A stretch of DNA of 64,000 nucleotides, taken from assembly GCF_001186365.1 (NCBI RefSeq), contig NZ_LDTZ01000014.1:310001-374000 (forward strand), written 5' to 3'. The notes beneath the pieces are model-generated. The model saw only the letters and a list, made by a program, of their open reading frames with translations. It did no database searches and was not told the DNA's origin. Of the stretch, positions 17,964 to 26,408 are shown piece by piece. Positions within the stretch are counted from its first letter, which is position 1. Each line of letters starts with the position of its first letter. Source of the DNA: Gordonia jacobaea. GTDB taxonomy: Bacteria; Actinomycetota; Actinomycetes; Mycobacteriales; Mycobacteriaceae. A program made the translations under genes and the position numbers.

Positions 17964-19098
17964 TCGCGTCGTGGCGTTCGCGCCGAGCGTGTCGGGCCAG
18001 TGGTCGGTGGTCGTTGGACGGCGCCACCACCACGCGATTCCCGCCCTGTCGTTTCGCGAGGTACATGGCGGCGTCGGCGTCTTCGAGGAGTCGGTCGACG
18101 TTCGCCTTGACGTCCGGTGAGGTGACGCTGATTCCGACGCTGACGGTCACCGACGGTGAGGTGTCGGCTGCGACGCCGATGCGGATGCGCTCGGCAAGCG
18201 AACGGGCGGTGCGCAGGTCGTCGTCGAGAATCACGGCGAACTCCTCGCCGCCGGTTCGCGAGGCGATGACATTGCGGATGCCTGCCAGCCGATGACACGC
18301 CTCCATGATCCGACCTGCCACGCGCACGAGCACCAGGTCGCCGACCTGGTGGCCGTGGGTGTCGTTGATCGCCTTGAATCCGTCGATGTCGATGATGATC
18401 ACCGAGACCGTTCGGGCTGAGTTGTCGAGCCCACCGACGTATCGCGTAAGGCCTCGCCGATTGGCCAAGCGCGTCAGCGGATCGGTGCCGGCGTCCATGG
18501 CGTTGGTGCCCAGAACCCAGAAGAAGTAGTGCATCGAGGGCATGATCAGTGCCACCAGGGCAAGGGGGGCGATGCCCTTGGACATGGCCACCAACAGCAT
18601 CGGCCGCCCGTCGTCGATAGCCACCAACGTGATCAAACTCACAATGACTGCGGACGCGAATGTCGCGTGCAGGATGTGTGACCGTGGCGTGCAGAAGAAC
18701 ACCGCGAATGCGCTCATGATCGAGAAAAGGGTGACGCCTGCGATGCCGAGCATGCGGTCGTGATGCCCAAAGCATGCGGTTGCGATCACGGCGTCGGCGA
18801 ACACCAGTACCAGAAGGCTTTCGGTTCGTGTCGGCAGCGGAAGCAGCCACCACCGGAGGACCAGCGTCGCGGCGACGACGGCTGTGACCAGCAGAATGTT
18901 CTCGACGAGGGGCGAAAACCCCGAGCTCGACGACGCGGCAGCGGCCGCTGAGGCGAATCCCAACAGGGCCGCGCCCAGCGACAACACGAGCCGTTTGAGG
19001 GGTGCATTTCCGAGTTGATCGAAGAGTGCGACGCGCCACTGCAGTGGCGTTGAGTCACGCAGCCATTCCGAGACCGCGATAGCGCTGCGACGCTGCAC
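17947..19098 (-). CDS. GGDEF-domain diguanylate cyclase, membrane-bound
   Basis: A 383-residue protein with about six hydrophobic segments in its first half and a C-terminal GGDEF domain that would make cyclic di-GMP from two GTP. The catalytic signature is G-G-E-E-F near residue 288, preceded by the metal-binding D-I-D-G-F-K-A-I-N-D segment. The domain looks intact and therefore active. The GTG at 19098 was chosen because AGGGGGAG lies five bases upstream; the frame opens 12 codons earlier. It starts 57 bases after the selD stop on the same strand, so it may be expressed from the selD promoter. It ends convergently over the formate dehydrogenase operon. Confidence 0.88.
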   Translation of the reverse strand: MQRRSAIAVSEWLRDSTPLQWRVALFDQLGNAPLKRLVLSLGAALLGFASAAAAASSSSGFSPLVENILLVTAVVAATLVLRWWLLPLPTRTESLLVLVFADAVIATACFGHHDRMLGIAGVTLFSIMSAFAVFFCTPRSHILHATFASAVIVSLITLVAIDDGRPMLLVAMSKGIAPLALVALIMPSMHYFFWVLGTNAMDAGTDPLTRLANRRGLTRYVGGLDNSARTVSVIIIDIDGFKAINDTHGHQVGDLVLVRVAGRIMEACHRLAGIRNVIASRTGGEEFAVILDDDLRTARSLAERIRIGVAADTSPSVTVSVGISVTSPDVKANVDRLLEDADAAMYLAKRQGGNRVVVAPSNDHRPLARHARRERHDAISPQS

Positions 19099-19155
19099 CC
19101 GTCTCCCCCTCGGACTCGACGTGTGTAGAAACAATAGAGCGCCAGGGGGTCAGTG

Positions 19156-20190
19156 TCAGCGAATGTCGATCCCGGAACCTGGCGTTTCAGTCCCTGCAAC
19201 TGCAACGATCTCGCCGATGATCGGGTATCCGGGTACTTCGCCGACCAGCAGCAGCCCGCCGGACGTCTGGGCGTCGGCGAGCATCAGGAGGTCGTTCTCG
19301 TCGACACCGCGTCCGACGTCGAGGTGGTCGCGAACCCAGTCGAGATTGCGGCGAGTTCCGCCCGAGACGTATCCGTCGTCGAGCGCGTCGCGGGCGCCGT
19401 CGACCAGGGGGACGGCAGAAGCGTCGATCACCGCGCGCACCCCCGAGGCCCTCGTCAGTTTGTGGAGGTGCCCGAGCAATCCGAATCCGGTGACGTCGGT
19501 GCCCGCGCGGACACCTGCAGCGAGGGCGGCGTCGGCGGCGTCGCGGTTGAGTGTTGTCATGACGTCGATCGCGGCGTCGAATACTTCGCCGGTCTGCTTG
19601 TGCCGGTTATTGAGCATCCCGACGCCGATCGGTTTGGTCAGGGTGATCGGCAGTCCGACGGTCGCGGCGTCATTGCGGATGAGCGCGTCTGGCGACGCGA
19701 CACCGGTGACGGCCATGCCGTACTTCGGCTCGGGGTCGTCGATGCTGTGGCCGCCGATCACCGGGCAATCGGCCTGCGCTGCGACGGCCAGTCCGCCGCG
19801 CAGCACCTCGGTCATCAGTTCCATCGGCAGAAGGTCGCGCGGCCAGCCGACGAGGTTGATCGCGACGACGGGCGATCCGCCCATTGCGTAGATGTCGGAG
19901 AGTGCGTTCGCGGCTGCGATGCGTCCCCAGTCGTAGGCGTCGTCGACGACAGGGGTAAAGAAGTCGGCGGTGGAGAGGACGGCGAGGTCGTCGCGGATGC
20001 GTACGGCTGCGGCGTCGTCGCCGTCGTCGAGGCCGACCAGGATGTTGTCGCCGCTCTGGCCGGTCAACCCCGCGACTGCGGCCTCGAGCTCGCCCGGCGG
20101 GATCTTGCACGCACAGCCGCCACCGTGGGCGTAGCCGGTCAACCTGATCGTCGGGCTCTGCGAATCCGGATTCGTCTCGACGGTGCTCAT
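19156..20190 (-). CDS. selD: Selenide, water dikinase (selenophosphate synthetase)
   Basis: A 344-residue enzyme that makes selenophosphate, the selenium donor for Sec-tRNA formation, from selenide and ATP. The glycine-rich N-terminal loop H-G-G-G-C-A-C-K-I places the catalytic Cys26 and Lys29, matching Cys17 and Lys20 of the E. coli enzyme. It is the cysteine form and not itself a selenoprotein. Further family features are the ATP-binding D-D-A-A-A-V and T-A-D-F-F-T-P segments. The ATG at 20190 is preceded by a TACCCT hexamer at seven bases. It is divergent from the tRNA-Sec/selA/selB operon with only 52 bases between them. Confidence 0.96.
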   Translation of the reverse strand: MSTVETNPDSQSPTIRLTGYAHGGGCACKIPPGELEAAVAGLTGQSGDNILVGLDDGDDAAAVRIRDDLAVLSTADFFTPVVDDAYDWGRIAAANALSDIYAMGGSPVVAINLVGWPRDLLPMELMTEVLRGGLAVAAQADCPVIGGHSIDDPEPKYGMAVTGVASPDALIRNDAATVGLPITLTKPIGVGMLNNRHKQTGEVFDAAIDVMTTLNRDAADAALAAGVRAGTDVTGFGLLGHLHKLTRASGVRAVIDASAVPLVDGARDALDDGYVSGGTRRNLDWVRDHLDVGRGVDENDLLMLADAQTSGGLLLVGEVPGYPIIGEIVAVAGTETPGSGIDIR

Positions 20191-20197
20191 CTCACCG

Positions 20198-20203
20198 AGG
20201 GTA
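20198..20203 (-). promoter_or_regulatory. Predicted -10 element of selD (leaderless)
   Basis: TACCCT on the minus strand ends seven bases before the selD ATG, so the transcript is predicted to start at or next to the ATG. A GGTGAG immediately before the ATG is too close to act as a normal ribosome binding site. Confidence 0.4.
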
Positions 20204-20230
20204 ATTGCAGGGGTGATGCCAGATCGGCGG

Positions 20231-20236
20231 TATGGT
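20231..20236 (+). promoter_or_regulatory. Predicted -10 element of tRNA-Sec
   Basis: TATGGT ends six bases before the first base of tRNA-Sec, placing the expected transcription start on G1 of the mature tRNA. A TTGCAG at 20205-20210 is the best -35 candidate, but the 20-base spacer is long. Confidence 0.4.
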
Positions 20237-20242
20237 CGCCGA

Positions 20243-20338
20243 GGAGGCGTCTGGGTTCCTGGTGGGCCCCCCGGTCTTCAAAACCGAGGAGGTCGAGTAT
20301 CTCGGTCTGGCGGGTTCGATTCCCGTCCGCCTCCGCCA
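20243..20338 (+). tRNA. selC: tRNA-Sec (anticodon TCA)
   Basis: The 96-base gene has a GGAGGCG/CGCCTCC acceptor, anticodon loop CTTCAAA with TCA at 20278-20280 and a long variable arm. The T-arm is GCGGG-TTCGATT-CCCGT, followed by discriminator G and an encoded CCA. The size and long extra arm are typical of selenocysteine tRNAs. The eighth acceptor pair would be a T-C mismatch. It lies 24 bases before selA in the same direction, so tRNA, selA and selB are probably one transcript. Confidence 0.95.
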
Positions 20339-20362
20339 CAGCTTGTTCTTGAAGGAGGCGCG

Positions 20363-21697
20363 GTGACCCGATCCGATCCCCGACGGCGGATCCCGCGCAC
20401 CGACCATCTGCTGGCCGATCCCGAGATCGCCACGGCTGCACGACGACTCGGTGAGCAAGCCGTCCGCGGCGTCGTCCGCGATGTTCAGGAGTCGGCCAGG
20501 CGAGGCGACGTCGATCCCGACGACGTGCTGGGAGTCATTCGGGAAACACTCGTCCGACGCCGCGTCGGCACCGGACGGTCGGTGCTGAACGCGACGGGGG
20601 TCGTGGTGCACACCAACCTCGGTCGAGCACCGTTGTCGACGGCCGCACGCGATGCGGTCCTCGATGCGTGCGGCTACGTCGACGTCGAACTCGACCTGGA
20701 GTCGGGTACGCGCTCGCGTCGCGGCGTCGCGACCCGCGAGGCGTTGCTGCGCGCCTGTCCCGCCGCAGGCGACGCCCTGATGGTGAACAACGGTGCTGCC
20801 GCGATGGTGCTGGCCACCACCGCGCTCGCGGCCGGACGCGAGGTGGTCATCAGTCGCGGCGAGATGATCGAGATCGGCGCGGGTTTTCGGCTCACCGACC
20901 TCATCGAGTCGACCGGTGCGCGACTGCGCGAGATCGGGACCACCAACCGCACACACCTGCGCGACTACGCCGCAGCACTCGCAGACGGTGACGTCGGCTG
21001 CGTACTCAAGGTCCACCCGAGCAACTACCGGGTCAGCGGATTCACCGCGGAGGCGACCATCGCCGAGCTGGCGGAACTGACGGCCTCCCAGGGCGTTCCG
21101 CTCATCGCCGACCTCGGGAGCGGACTCCTCGTCCCCGACGCCGCGCTCCCCGACGAACCGGACGCGTCGTCTGCGCTGGCCGCAGGCGCCGATCTGGTGA
21201 TCGCCAGCGGCGACAAGTTGCTCGGAGGTCCGCAGGCCGGAATCCTGCTCGGCGACGCCGATCTGGTCGGTCGACTGTCGAAACATCCACTCGCGCGGGC
21301 GGTTCGTGCCGACAAGCTCGCCCTCGCGGCGATGGAGGCGACGCTCGTCGGACCTCTGCCGCCGGTGGCCGAGTACCTGCACGCCGACAACGGGCGGTTA
21401 CGTCAGCGGGCCGAGGCGGTCACCGCAAGAGTCGGTGAAGGCGTGAACGTGGTGCCCCACGACGGCAGGGTAGGCGGGGGAGGAGCTCCGGGAGTTCCGT
21501 TGCCCGGCTGGGCGATTGCGCTGCCGGAACAGACCGCCAAGGCGTTGCGCGTCGGCACTCCCGCAGTGCTCGCACGTGTCCACGACGGCGTATGTCTCGT
21601 CGACCTGCGATGCATCCCGGAGACGGACGACGAGATTCTCGCCGAAGCGGTCGCGCATGCGCTCGGCGTCGTCCGCGTGTCGGGGGCGACTGGCTGA
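20363..21697 (+). CDS. selA: L-seryl-tRNA(Sec) selenium transferase
   Basis: A 444-residue PLP enzyme that converts Ser-tRNA(Sec) to Sec-tRNA(Sec) using selenophosphate. The PLP lysine is Lys285 in the S-G-D-K-L-L-G-G-P-Q-A-G motif, identical to the family signature. The N-terminal domain that holds tRNA-Sec is present (R-R-I-P-R-T-D-H-L-L start). The GTG at 20363 with GAAGGAGG upstream is the start. The open frame runs 60 codons further upstream but only because it crosses tRNA-Sec. The stop is one base before the selB start, so the two are coupled. Confidence 0.96.
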   Translation: MTRSDPRRRIPRTDHLLADPEIATAARRLGEQAVRGVVRDVQESARRGDVDPDDVLGVIRETLVRRRVGTGRSVLNATGVVVHTNLGRAPLSTAARDAVLDACGYVDVELDLESGTRSRRGVATREALLRACPAAGDALMVNNGAAAMVLATTALAAGREVVISRGEMIEIGAGFRLTDLIESTGARLREIGTTNRTHLRDYAAALADGDVGCVLKVHPSNYRVSGFTAEATIAELAELTASQGVPLIADLGSGLLVPDAALPDEPDASSALAAGADLVIASGDKLLGGPQAGILLGDADLVGRLSKHPLARAVRADKLALAAMEATLVGPLPPVAEYLHADNGRLRQRAEAVTARVGEGVNVVPHDGRVGGGGAPGVPLPGWAIALPEQTAKALRVGTPAVLARVHDGVCLVDLRCIPETDDEILAEAVAHALGVVRVSGATG

Positions 21698-21698
21698 G

Positions 21699-23489
21699 GT
21701 GTACGTCGTCGCCACGGCGGGGCACGTCGATCACGGGAAGAGTGCGTTGGTGCGTGCCCTGACGACGATGGAACCGGACCGCTGGGCCGAAGAGCGACGT
21801 CGAGGACTGACGATCGACCTCGGATTCGCCTGGATGGCAACACCATCCGGCGCCGACATCGCATTCGTCGACGTTCCGGGTCACGAGCGATTCCTCGGCA
21901 ATATGTTGGCGGGAATCGGTCCGGCGCCCGTGGTGGCGTTCGTCGTCGCTGCCGACGAGGGGTGGAGCAGGCAGTCGTCGGATCATCGCGATGCGATCGC
22001 CGCGCTCGGCATCGATCGTGGCGTGCTCGTGATCTCGCGGGCAGACCTCGCCGACGCGGAGCGGATCTCCGACGTCGTCGCGCAGGCACGCGACGAATTG
22101 TCGGGGACAGGTCTCGCCGACGCACCTGTCGTCGTCACCTCGGCGTTGACGGGGCGTGGGATCGACGAGCTGCGCGAGACGATCGCAGACGTGCTGCAGC
22201 GCAACCCGTTTCCCTCAGATGCCGCACCCGTTCGATTCTGGATCGACCGTGCGTTCACCATCAAAGGTGCGGGTGCCGTGGTCACCGGGACGTTGTCGGC
22301 CGGGTCGGTGGGACGTGGTGACACGCTGGATGTGTTGACGGGCCGAGGCATTCGATCGGTCACCGTGCGTGGTGTGCAGAGTGAGAACACGCCGCGCGAA
22401 CGTGTCGGGCCGGTGAGCCGGGTGGCGATCAACTTGCGCGACGTGTCGGCGTCGGACGTCGCGCGGGGTGATCTGCTGTTGAGTCCCGGGGTGTGGCGGC
22501 TGACCGACTGTGTCGACATTCGACGTGTCAGTGGTCCTGAGTTCGACTCGGTACCAAGCGCTCTGAGTGTTCATGTCGGCACGGCCGCGCTGCGAGTTCG
22601 GCTCCGCCCGTTCGACGCCGACCACGCGCGGATCACGCTCGAGCGAGCCGTTCCGCTGATTCTCGGTGATCGACTGGTGCTCCGCGACGCGGGCAGCGGT
22701 CGGATCGGTGGGGGTGTCGTGGTGGATGCGGAGCCACCGCCCCTGCGGCGTCGCGGTGATGCGGCGCGTCGAGCAGATGCGTTGTCGGGCATGAGTGATC
22801 GAGGCGACACACGACGTGAGGTCGAGCGTCGCGGTGCCGTAGCCGTCGAGCATCTGCGACGGCTCGGTGTCGTCGGAGCCGAGGCAACGCCGCCCGAGGG
22901 CGTGCGCGTTGTCGGGGACTGGTGGGTCGACGAGCAGGCGTGGGCGGAGTGGGTCGAACGGCTCCGCGACGCTGTTGATGCTGTCTATCAACGAGACTCG
23001 CTCGCAGAGGGTTTGCCTCGCGCAAGCGTGGGAGGCGTCGTCGGACTACCGTCGGATGCGCTTGTCGCGCCTCTCATCGCCGACGCCGGTCTGGACCATG
23101 CGGGCGGGTTCCTGTCGAAACCCGGTGTGGCGCGCGGACTCGGCGATGCGGAGGAAGCCATCGCGGCACTCGAGCGTCGGTTTGCCGACGATGCCTTTGC
23201 CGCGCCGGAAGCCGACGACCTCGCCGCACTCGGGCTCGGCCCCAAACAACTGGCGGCAGCCGAGCGCCTCGACAGGCTACTTCGGTTACGTGACGGTGTT
23301 GTGCTCTCGCCTCGATCGCCTGCGTTGGCGATGCGGGTTCTGGCTGCTATTGATCAGCCCTTCACGACGAGCGAGGCCCGAAAGGCATTGGGCACCACGC
23401 GCCGCGTCGCCATCCCCTTGCTCGAGCACCTCGACGAGCGCGGCTGGACACGACGCCTCGATGCGGGGCATCGCGAAGTGGTTCGGTGA
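21699..23489 (+). CDS. selB: Selenocysteine-specific elongation factor
   Basis: A 596-residue GTPase that delivers Sec-tRNA(Sec) to the ribosome at UGA codons carrying a SECIS. The N-terminal G domain starts directly with G-H-V-D-H-G-K-S (residues 8-15) and has the D-V-P-G-H-E G3 motif. EF-Tu-like domains 2 and 3 follow. The C-terminal region (about residues 400-596) corresponds to the winged-helix repeats that bind the SECIS RNA, ending in the F-T-T-S-E-A-R-K-A-L-G-T-T-R-R segment. The GTG at 21699 overlaps the selA end by reading phase only, with one base between stop and start. A longer upstream frame lies inside selA and is not used. The gene is followed by a convergent tetR gene. Confidence 0.96.
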   Translation: MYVVATAGHVDHGKSALVRALTTMEPDRWAEERRRGLTIDLGFAWMATPSGADIAFVDVPGHERFLGNMLAGIGPAPVVAFVVAADEGWSRQSSDHRDAIAALGIDRGVLVISRADLADAERISDVVAQARDELSGTGLADAPVVVTSALTGRGIDELRETIADVLQRNPFPSDAAPVRFWIDRAFTIKGAGAVVTGTLSAGSVGRGDTLDVLTGRGIRSVTVRGVQSENTPRERVGPVSRVAINLRDVSASDVARGDLLLSPGVWRLTDCVDIRRVSGPEFDSVPSALSVHVGTAALRVRLRPFDADHARITLERAVPLILGDRLVLRDAGSGRIGGGVVVDAEPPPLRRRGDAARRADALSGMSDRGDTRREVERRGAVAVEHLRRLGVVGAEATPPEGVRVVGDWWVDEQAWAEWVERLRDAVDAVYQRDSLAEGLPRASVGGVVGLPSDALVAPLIADAGLDHAGGFLSKPGVARGLGDAEEAIAALERRFADDAFAAPEADDLAALGLGPKQLAAAERLDRLLRLRDGVVLSPRSPALAMRVLAAIDQPFTTSEARKALGTTRRVAIPLLEHLDERGWTRRLDAGHREVVR

Positions 23490-23516
23490 TCCTCGGATCG
23501 GGTGGCGGTGCAGTCG

Positions 23517-24119
23517 TCAGGTCCAGGTCTGCGAGAGCAGCATGGCGGTCAGAGCTTGGGCTGTGCGGTCGCAGAACTCGTCGCGCCCGGTCTCACCGAA
23601 GGTGAGAGCCTGCAGCAGCGTCTGGCCCACGAGGATGTCGAATGCCACGTCGAGTCTCTGTTCGACCTGGGCCGGATCATCACCACTTACGTGGACAGCC
23701 AGTCGCTCGACGAATACCGCTCGTGCGCCCGAATCGGCACGGTCGAGGAGCCGTTGGTACAACTCCGGGTCTTGTTGATAGTCGGAGATCAAGCCCGGTA
23801 GGGCTGCTCGGGTCACGGGGTCGGCGAGCGTAGCGAGAAACACTGTCGCCCATGCCCGAAGGTTCCTTTTCAGATCACCCTGGTCCTCGGGTAGCGAGAC
23901 GCTGTCCGTCTGCCTGAAGGCGGCATCCTCGATGAGCATCTCGCGACGCGGCCAGCGCCGGTAGATCGTAGGTGCACCAACCCCCGAGTGGCGCGCGATC
24001 GCCGCGACGGTCGCGCCTCGATATCCCTCGTCGAGCAGTAGCTGTTTGGTCGACGCGATCACCGCACGATCCTTCTCGGGATCGCGGGGGCGGCCGGTGC
24101 CGCTGGTCGCTGACGTCAT
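23517..24119 (-). CDS. TetR-family transcriptional regulator
   Basis: A 200-residue TetR repressor. The N-terminal helix-turn-helix reads G-A-T-V-A-A-I-A-R-H-S-G-V-G-A-P-T-I-Y-R-R-W-P, and the C-terminal domain is of the TetR_C type that binds a hydrophobic ligand. It is divergent from an AttH-like gene and a phosphotransferase gene, and a perfect inverted repeat lies between them, so it probably represses that pair. Its ATG follows a TAGATT hexamer at six bases without a ribosome binding site. The ligand is unknown. Confidence 0.87.
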   Translation of the reverse strand: MTSATSGTGRPRDPEKDRAVIASTKQLLLDEGYRGATVAAIARHSGVGAPTIYRRWPRREMLIEDAAFRQTDSVSLPEDQGDLKRNLRAWATVFLATLADPVTRAALPGLISDYQQDPELYQRLLDRADSGARAVFVERLAVHVSGDDPAQVEQRLDVAFDILVGQTLLQALTFGETGRDEFCDRTAQALTAMLLSQTWT

Positions 24120-24125
24120 GAAGCG

Positions 24126-24131
24126 AATCTA
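24126..24131 (-). promoter_or_regulatory. Predicted -10 element of the tetR gene
   Basis: TAGATT on the minus strand ends six bases before the ATG at 24119, compatible with a leaderless message. The inverted repeat at 24151-24175 lies about where the -35 region would be, allowing autoregulation. Confidence 0.4.
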
Positions 24132-24150
24132 TCGGAAGCGGCTCCTCGTA

Positions 24151-24175
24151 GTTACATTACGTGTCAGCATGTAAC
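24151..24175. promoter_or_regulatory. Inverted repeat, probable TetR operator
   Basis: GTTACAT (24151-24157) and its exact complement ATGTAAC (24169-24175) are separated by 11 bases. The site sits between the divergent tetR gene and the AttH-like gene, the expected place for an operator controlling both. Confidence 0.6.
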
Positions 24176-24200
24176 GATAATCCGACGAAGGGTGTGACCG

Positions 24201-25319
24201 TTGCTTGTTCCTCACGATGAGATCCTGTGCCACCAAATGGCGACGACGTTCGACCATGTCGGTCAGAGCGACCTGCGCTGGGTCGAGCGGATCGTCATGT
24301 ACGGCTTCGATATTTCCGGTGACGTCAATGTCATGACCGGGATGGCGAGATATCCCAATCGCAATGTGACGGATGCCTACGCGATGGTCACCCGAAAAGA
24401 CGGCACCGCGCACGTTGCTCGAATGTCGACCGAATTGCAGCCGGAGAGTGCCGGAGCTCTCGGCGTCTACCAGATCGGACCGTTCACCTACGAGATCGAG
24501 GAGCCTCTGCGTGCGGTGCGAGTTCGTCTGGCGCCCAACGAGTCCGGAATCTCGCTGGATCTGAGTCTACGTGGTCGGTTCGACGCGTATGAGCAGACGC
24601 CGGCGTTTCATCGCAGTCGTGGACGCGTGCTCGAGGACGCACGACGCTTCTATCAGAATGGTGTGGTCGAGGGATTCTTGTCCATCGGGGACGAGCGCAT
24701 CGAGATCGATTCGCGGAAATGGTGGTTCGGCCGCGACCACTCGTGGGGTGTGCGTCACGGCGGGGGTGGCGGCAGCATCTCCGAGGGCCCGGAGCGACAG
24801 CCCACCGAGATCCCCGACGGGGTCCTCTACTACATGGGAATCTTCGAATTCGACGACCAGCTTGTGCATTTCGCACAGCGCGAGGACAGCGCGGGGCGTC
24901 GCACCCAGTTCGAGGGCGAGCTCCTGTATCCGAGTGACACCCAACGCGCTCCCGGCCGCCTCATCGATGTCGAGCACGATCTGACTTTCCGCGATGATCT
25001 GCGTGTCGTGAGCGGAGGTAGTTTCTCGATCATTCGCGACGACCGTTCTCGCTCTCAGATCGAAGTCAAGCCGCTGACCGACTTTTGGCCAGGTATCGCG
25101 GGCTACGACGACTATCGTGGCTATGCCAGCGGGTATTGGCGTGGAACGGATTTCATCGACAGTTTCACCGTCAATACTCTGGAGATCGACGAGATCCGGC
25201 CGGCCTCGATGCTCAGCGAAACGCTGTGTGAGGTTCGGATGGACGGCAAGGTCGGCCACGGGCTCGTCGAGATGGTCTTTCTCGGCGCGTATCCGCGCTA
25301 CGGCTACACCGGATGGTGA
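24201..25319 (+). CDS. AttH/CrtC-like lipocalin-domain protein (DUF7064/DUF7065-like)
   Basis: A 372-residue soluble protein resembling the family related to AttH and hydroxyneurosporene synthase, built of paired lipocalin-like beta barrels. Recognisable pieces are D-E-x-L-C-H-Q at the start, V-G-Q-S-D-L-R-W-V-E and Y-P-N-R-N-V-T-D-A-Y-A. Later segments are W-W-F-G-R-D-H-S-W-G-V-R, and near the end a G-H-G-L-V-E segment. The activity of this group is mostly unknown, with steroid or terpenoid hydration proposed only by distant similarity. The TTG at 24201 keeps the conserved N-terminus, as an in-frame stop lies two codons upstream; an ATG at 24237 is possible but would remove it. It overlaps the following phosphotransferase gene by seven bases, indicating one operon. 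Confidence 0.7.
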   Translation: MLVPHDEILCHQMATTFDHVGQSDLRWVERIVMYGFDISGDVNVMTGMARYPNRNVTDAYAMVTRKDGTAHVARMSTELQPESAGALGVYQIGPFTYEIEEPLRAVRVRLAPNESGISLDLSLRGRFDAYEQTPAFHRSRGRVLEDARRFYQNGVVEGFLSIGDERIEIDSRKWWFGRDHSWGVRHGGGGGSISEGPERQPTEIPDGVLYYMGIFEFDDQLVHFAQREDSAGRRTQFEGELLYPSDTQRAPGRLIDVEHDLTFRDDLRVVSGGSFSIIRDDRSRSQIEVKPLTDFWPGIAGYDDYRGYASGYWRGTDFIDSFTVNTLEIDEIRPASMLSETLCEVRMDGKVGHGLVEMVFLGAYPRYGYTGW

Positions 25320-26398
25320 GCGGTATGGAACACGACGTCGAACAGCGTTGCGCTGAAACGGATCTGGCCGAGGTGCTGACTCCCATTCTTCGAGCGAGAC
25401 TTGCGGAGGCGGCGTCGGCCGATGTGATCTCCTGTGTGCGAACGGAGACGGGGTATTCCACGGAGACGTTCATCGTGACCGTAGACGGGGTTGCCGAGCC
25501 GGACACACGGTCGCGCACTCGGCGATACGTCCTGCGACGACCTCCCCGGCTGGCGATCCTGCCCGACTACGACCTCGAAAAGCAGTTCCGTGTGATGCAC
25601 CGGCTCACCGAATCCGATGTGCCGGTGCCGCGGGTGCGCTTCTTTGAGGCTGACCCTGCCGATCTCGGAACACCGTACTTAGTCATGGATTTCGTCGATT
25701 CGGTCTACACCGTCGGTGATGTTCCTCCGTATCATCAGGCGGGAATCTTTGCCGACACCGACGATGCGGGCCGGGCTCGATTGTGGAACGGCTGCGTGGA
25801 CATGATCGCGCGGATACATCGTGCCGATGTCGGGCGAGACCGTCTGGGCTTCCTCCGTCTGAACACCGATTCGTCACCGGGCCCTGAGGGCCTCGCGCGC
25901 TATCTGCGCACGTCTATCGAATGGGCGTATGCGGGTGAGCCCATTCATCCGGGACTGCTGGGCGGGCTCGACTGGCTTGACGCCCATCTCTACGAACCAC
26001 GTCGAATCGGCCTGTGCTGGGGCGACGCTCGAATGTCGAATCTGTTGTTCGGCAGAGACTTCGAGCCGGTAGCGGCGCTCGACTGGGAGATGGCATACCT
26101 CGGAGATCAGGCGGCCGACATTGCATGGATGTTGACCACGGATTGGATCAGCAGCCCGCATGAGGGGCACGCGCCATCGCCGGGTGTACCCACTGCCGCC
26201 GAGACCATAGCCCGCTACGAGGATGCGGTTGGTGGGCGGGTTGAGCACATGACATTTCACTTCATCAGTAGCGCGTTGCTGCTCGGACTTCCGCTCATAC
26301 GCCTCGACAGGTCCATGGGGCTCGGCGGACTGCTTCCCGAGGTGTGTGCCAACAGAATCGAAGCGGTACTCGGCGGTGAATGCGACACTGCAGGGTAG
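25313..26398 (+). CDS. Aminoglycoside phosphotransferase-like kinase (APH family)
   Basis: A 361-residue protein with the APH/choline-kinase fold, which transfers phosphate from ATP to a small hydroxylated substrate. The N-lobe has the R-R-Y-V-L-R-R-P-P strand. The catalytic loop is C-W-G-D-A-R-M-S-N-L-L (W-G-D where many members have H-G-D), and the metal-binding motif is A-L-D-W-E-M-A. It overlaps the AttH-like gene, and the same gene pair under a TetR repressor is suggestive of catabolism or modification of a lipid-like compound. The ATG at 25313 lies inside the previous stop region; an ATG at 25325 is an alternative. Antibiotic resistance should not be assumed. Confidence 0.82.
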   Translation: MVSGMEHDVEQRCAETDLAEVLTPILRARLAEAASADVISCVRTETGYSTETFIVTVDGVAEPDTRSRTRRYVLRRPPRLAILPDYDLEKQFRVMHRLTESDVPVPRVRFFEADPADLGTPYLVMDFVDSVYTVGDVPPYHQAGIFADTDDAGRARLWNGCVDMIARIHRADVGRDRLGFLRLNTDSSPGPEGLARYLRTSIEWAYAGEPIHPGLLGGLDWLDAHLYEPRRIGLCWGDARMSNLLFGRDFEPVAALDWEMAYLGDQAADIAWMLTTDWISSPHEGHAPSPGVPTAAETIARYEDAVGGRVEHMTFHFISSALLLGLPLIRLDRSMGLGGLLPEVCANRIEAVLGGECDTAG

Positions 26399-26408
26399 GA
26401 GGTGCTCG

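Noticed and set aside
20183-20362. Upstream extension of selA
   Set aside because: It would translate through tRNA-Sec; the GTG at 20363 has a strong ribosome binding site.
25313-26398. Aminoglycoside resistance gene
   Set aside because: The APH fold is shared by many kinases, and the operon context suggests metabolism instead.
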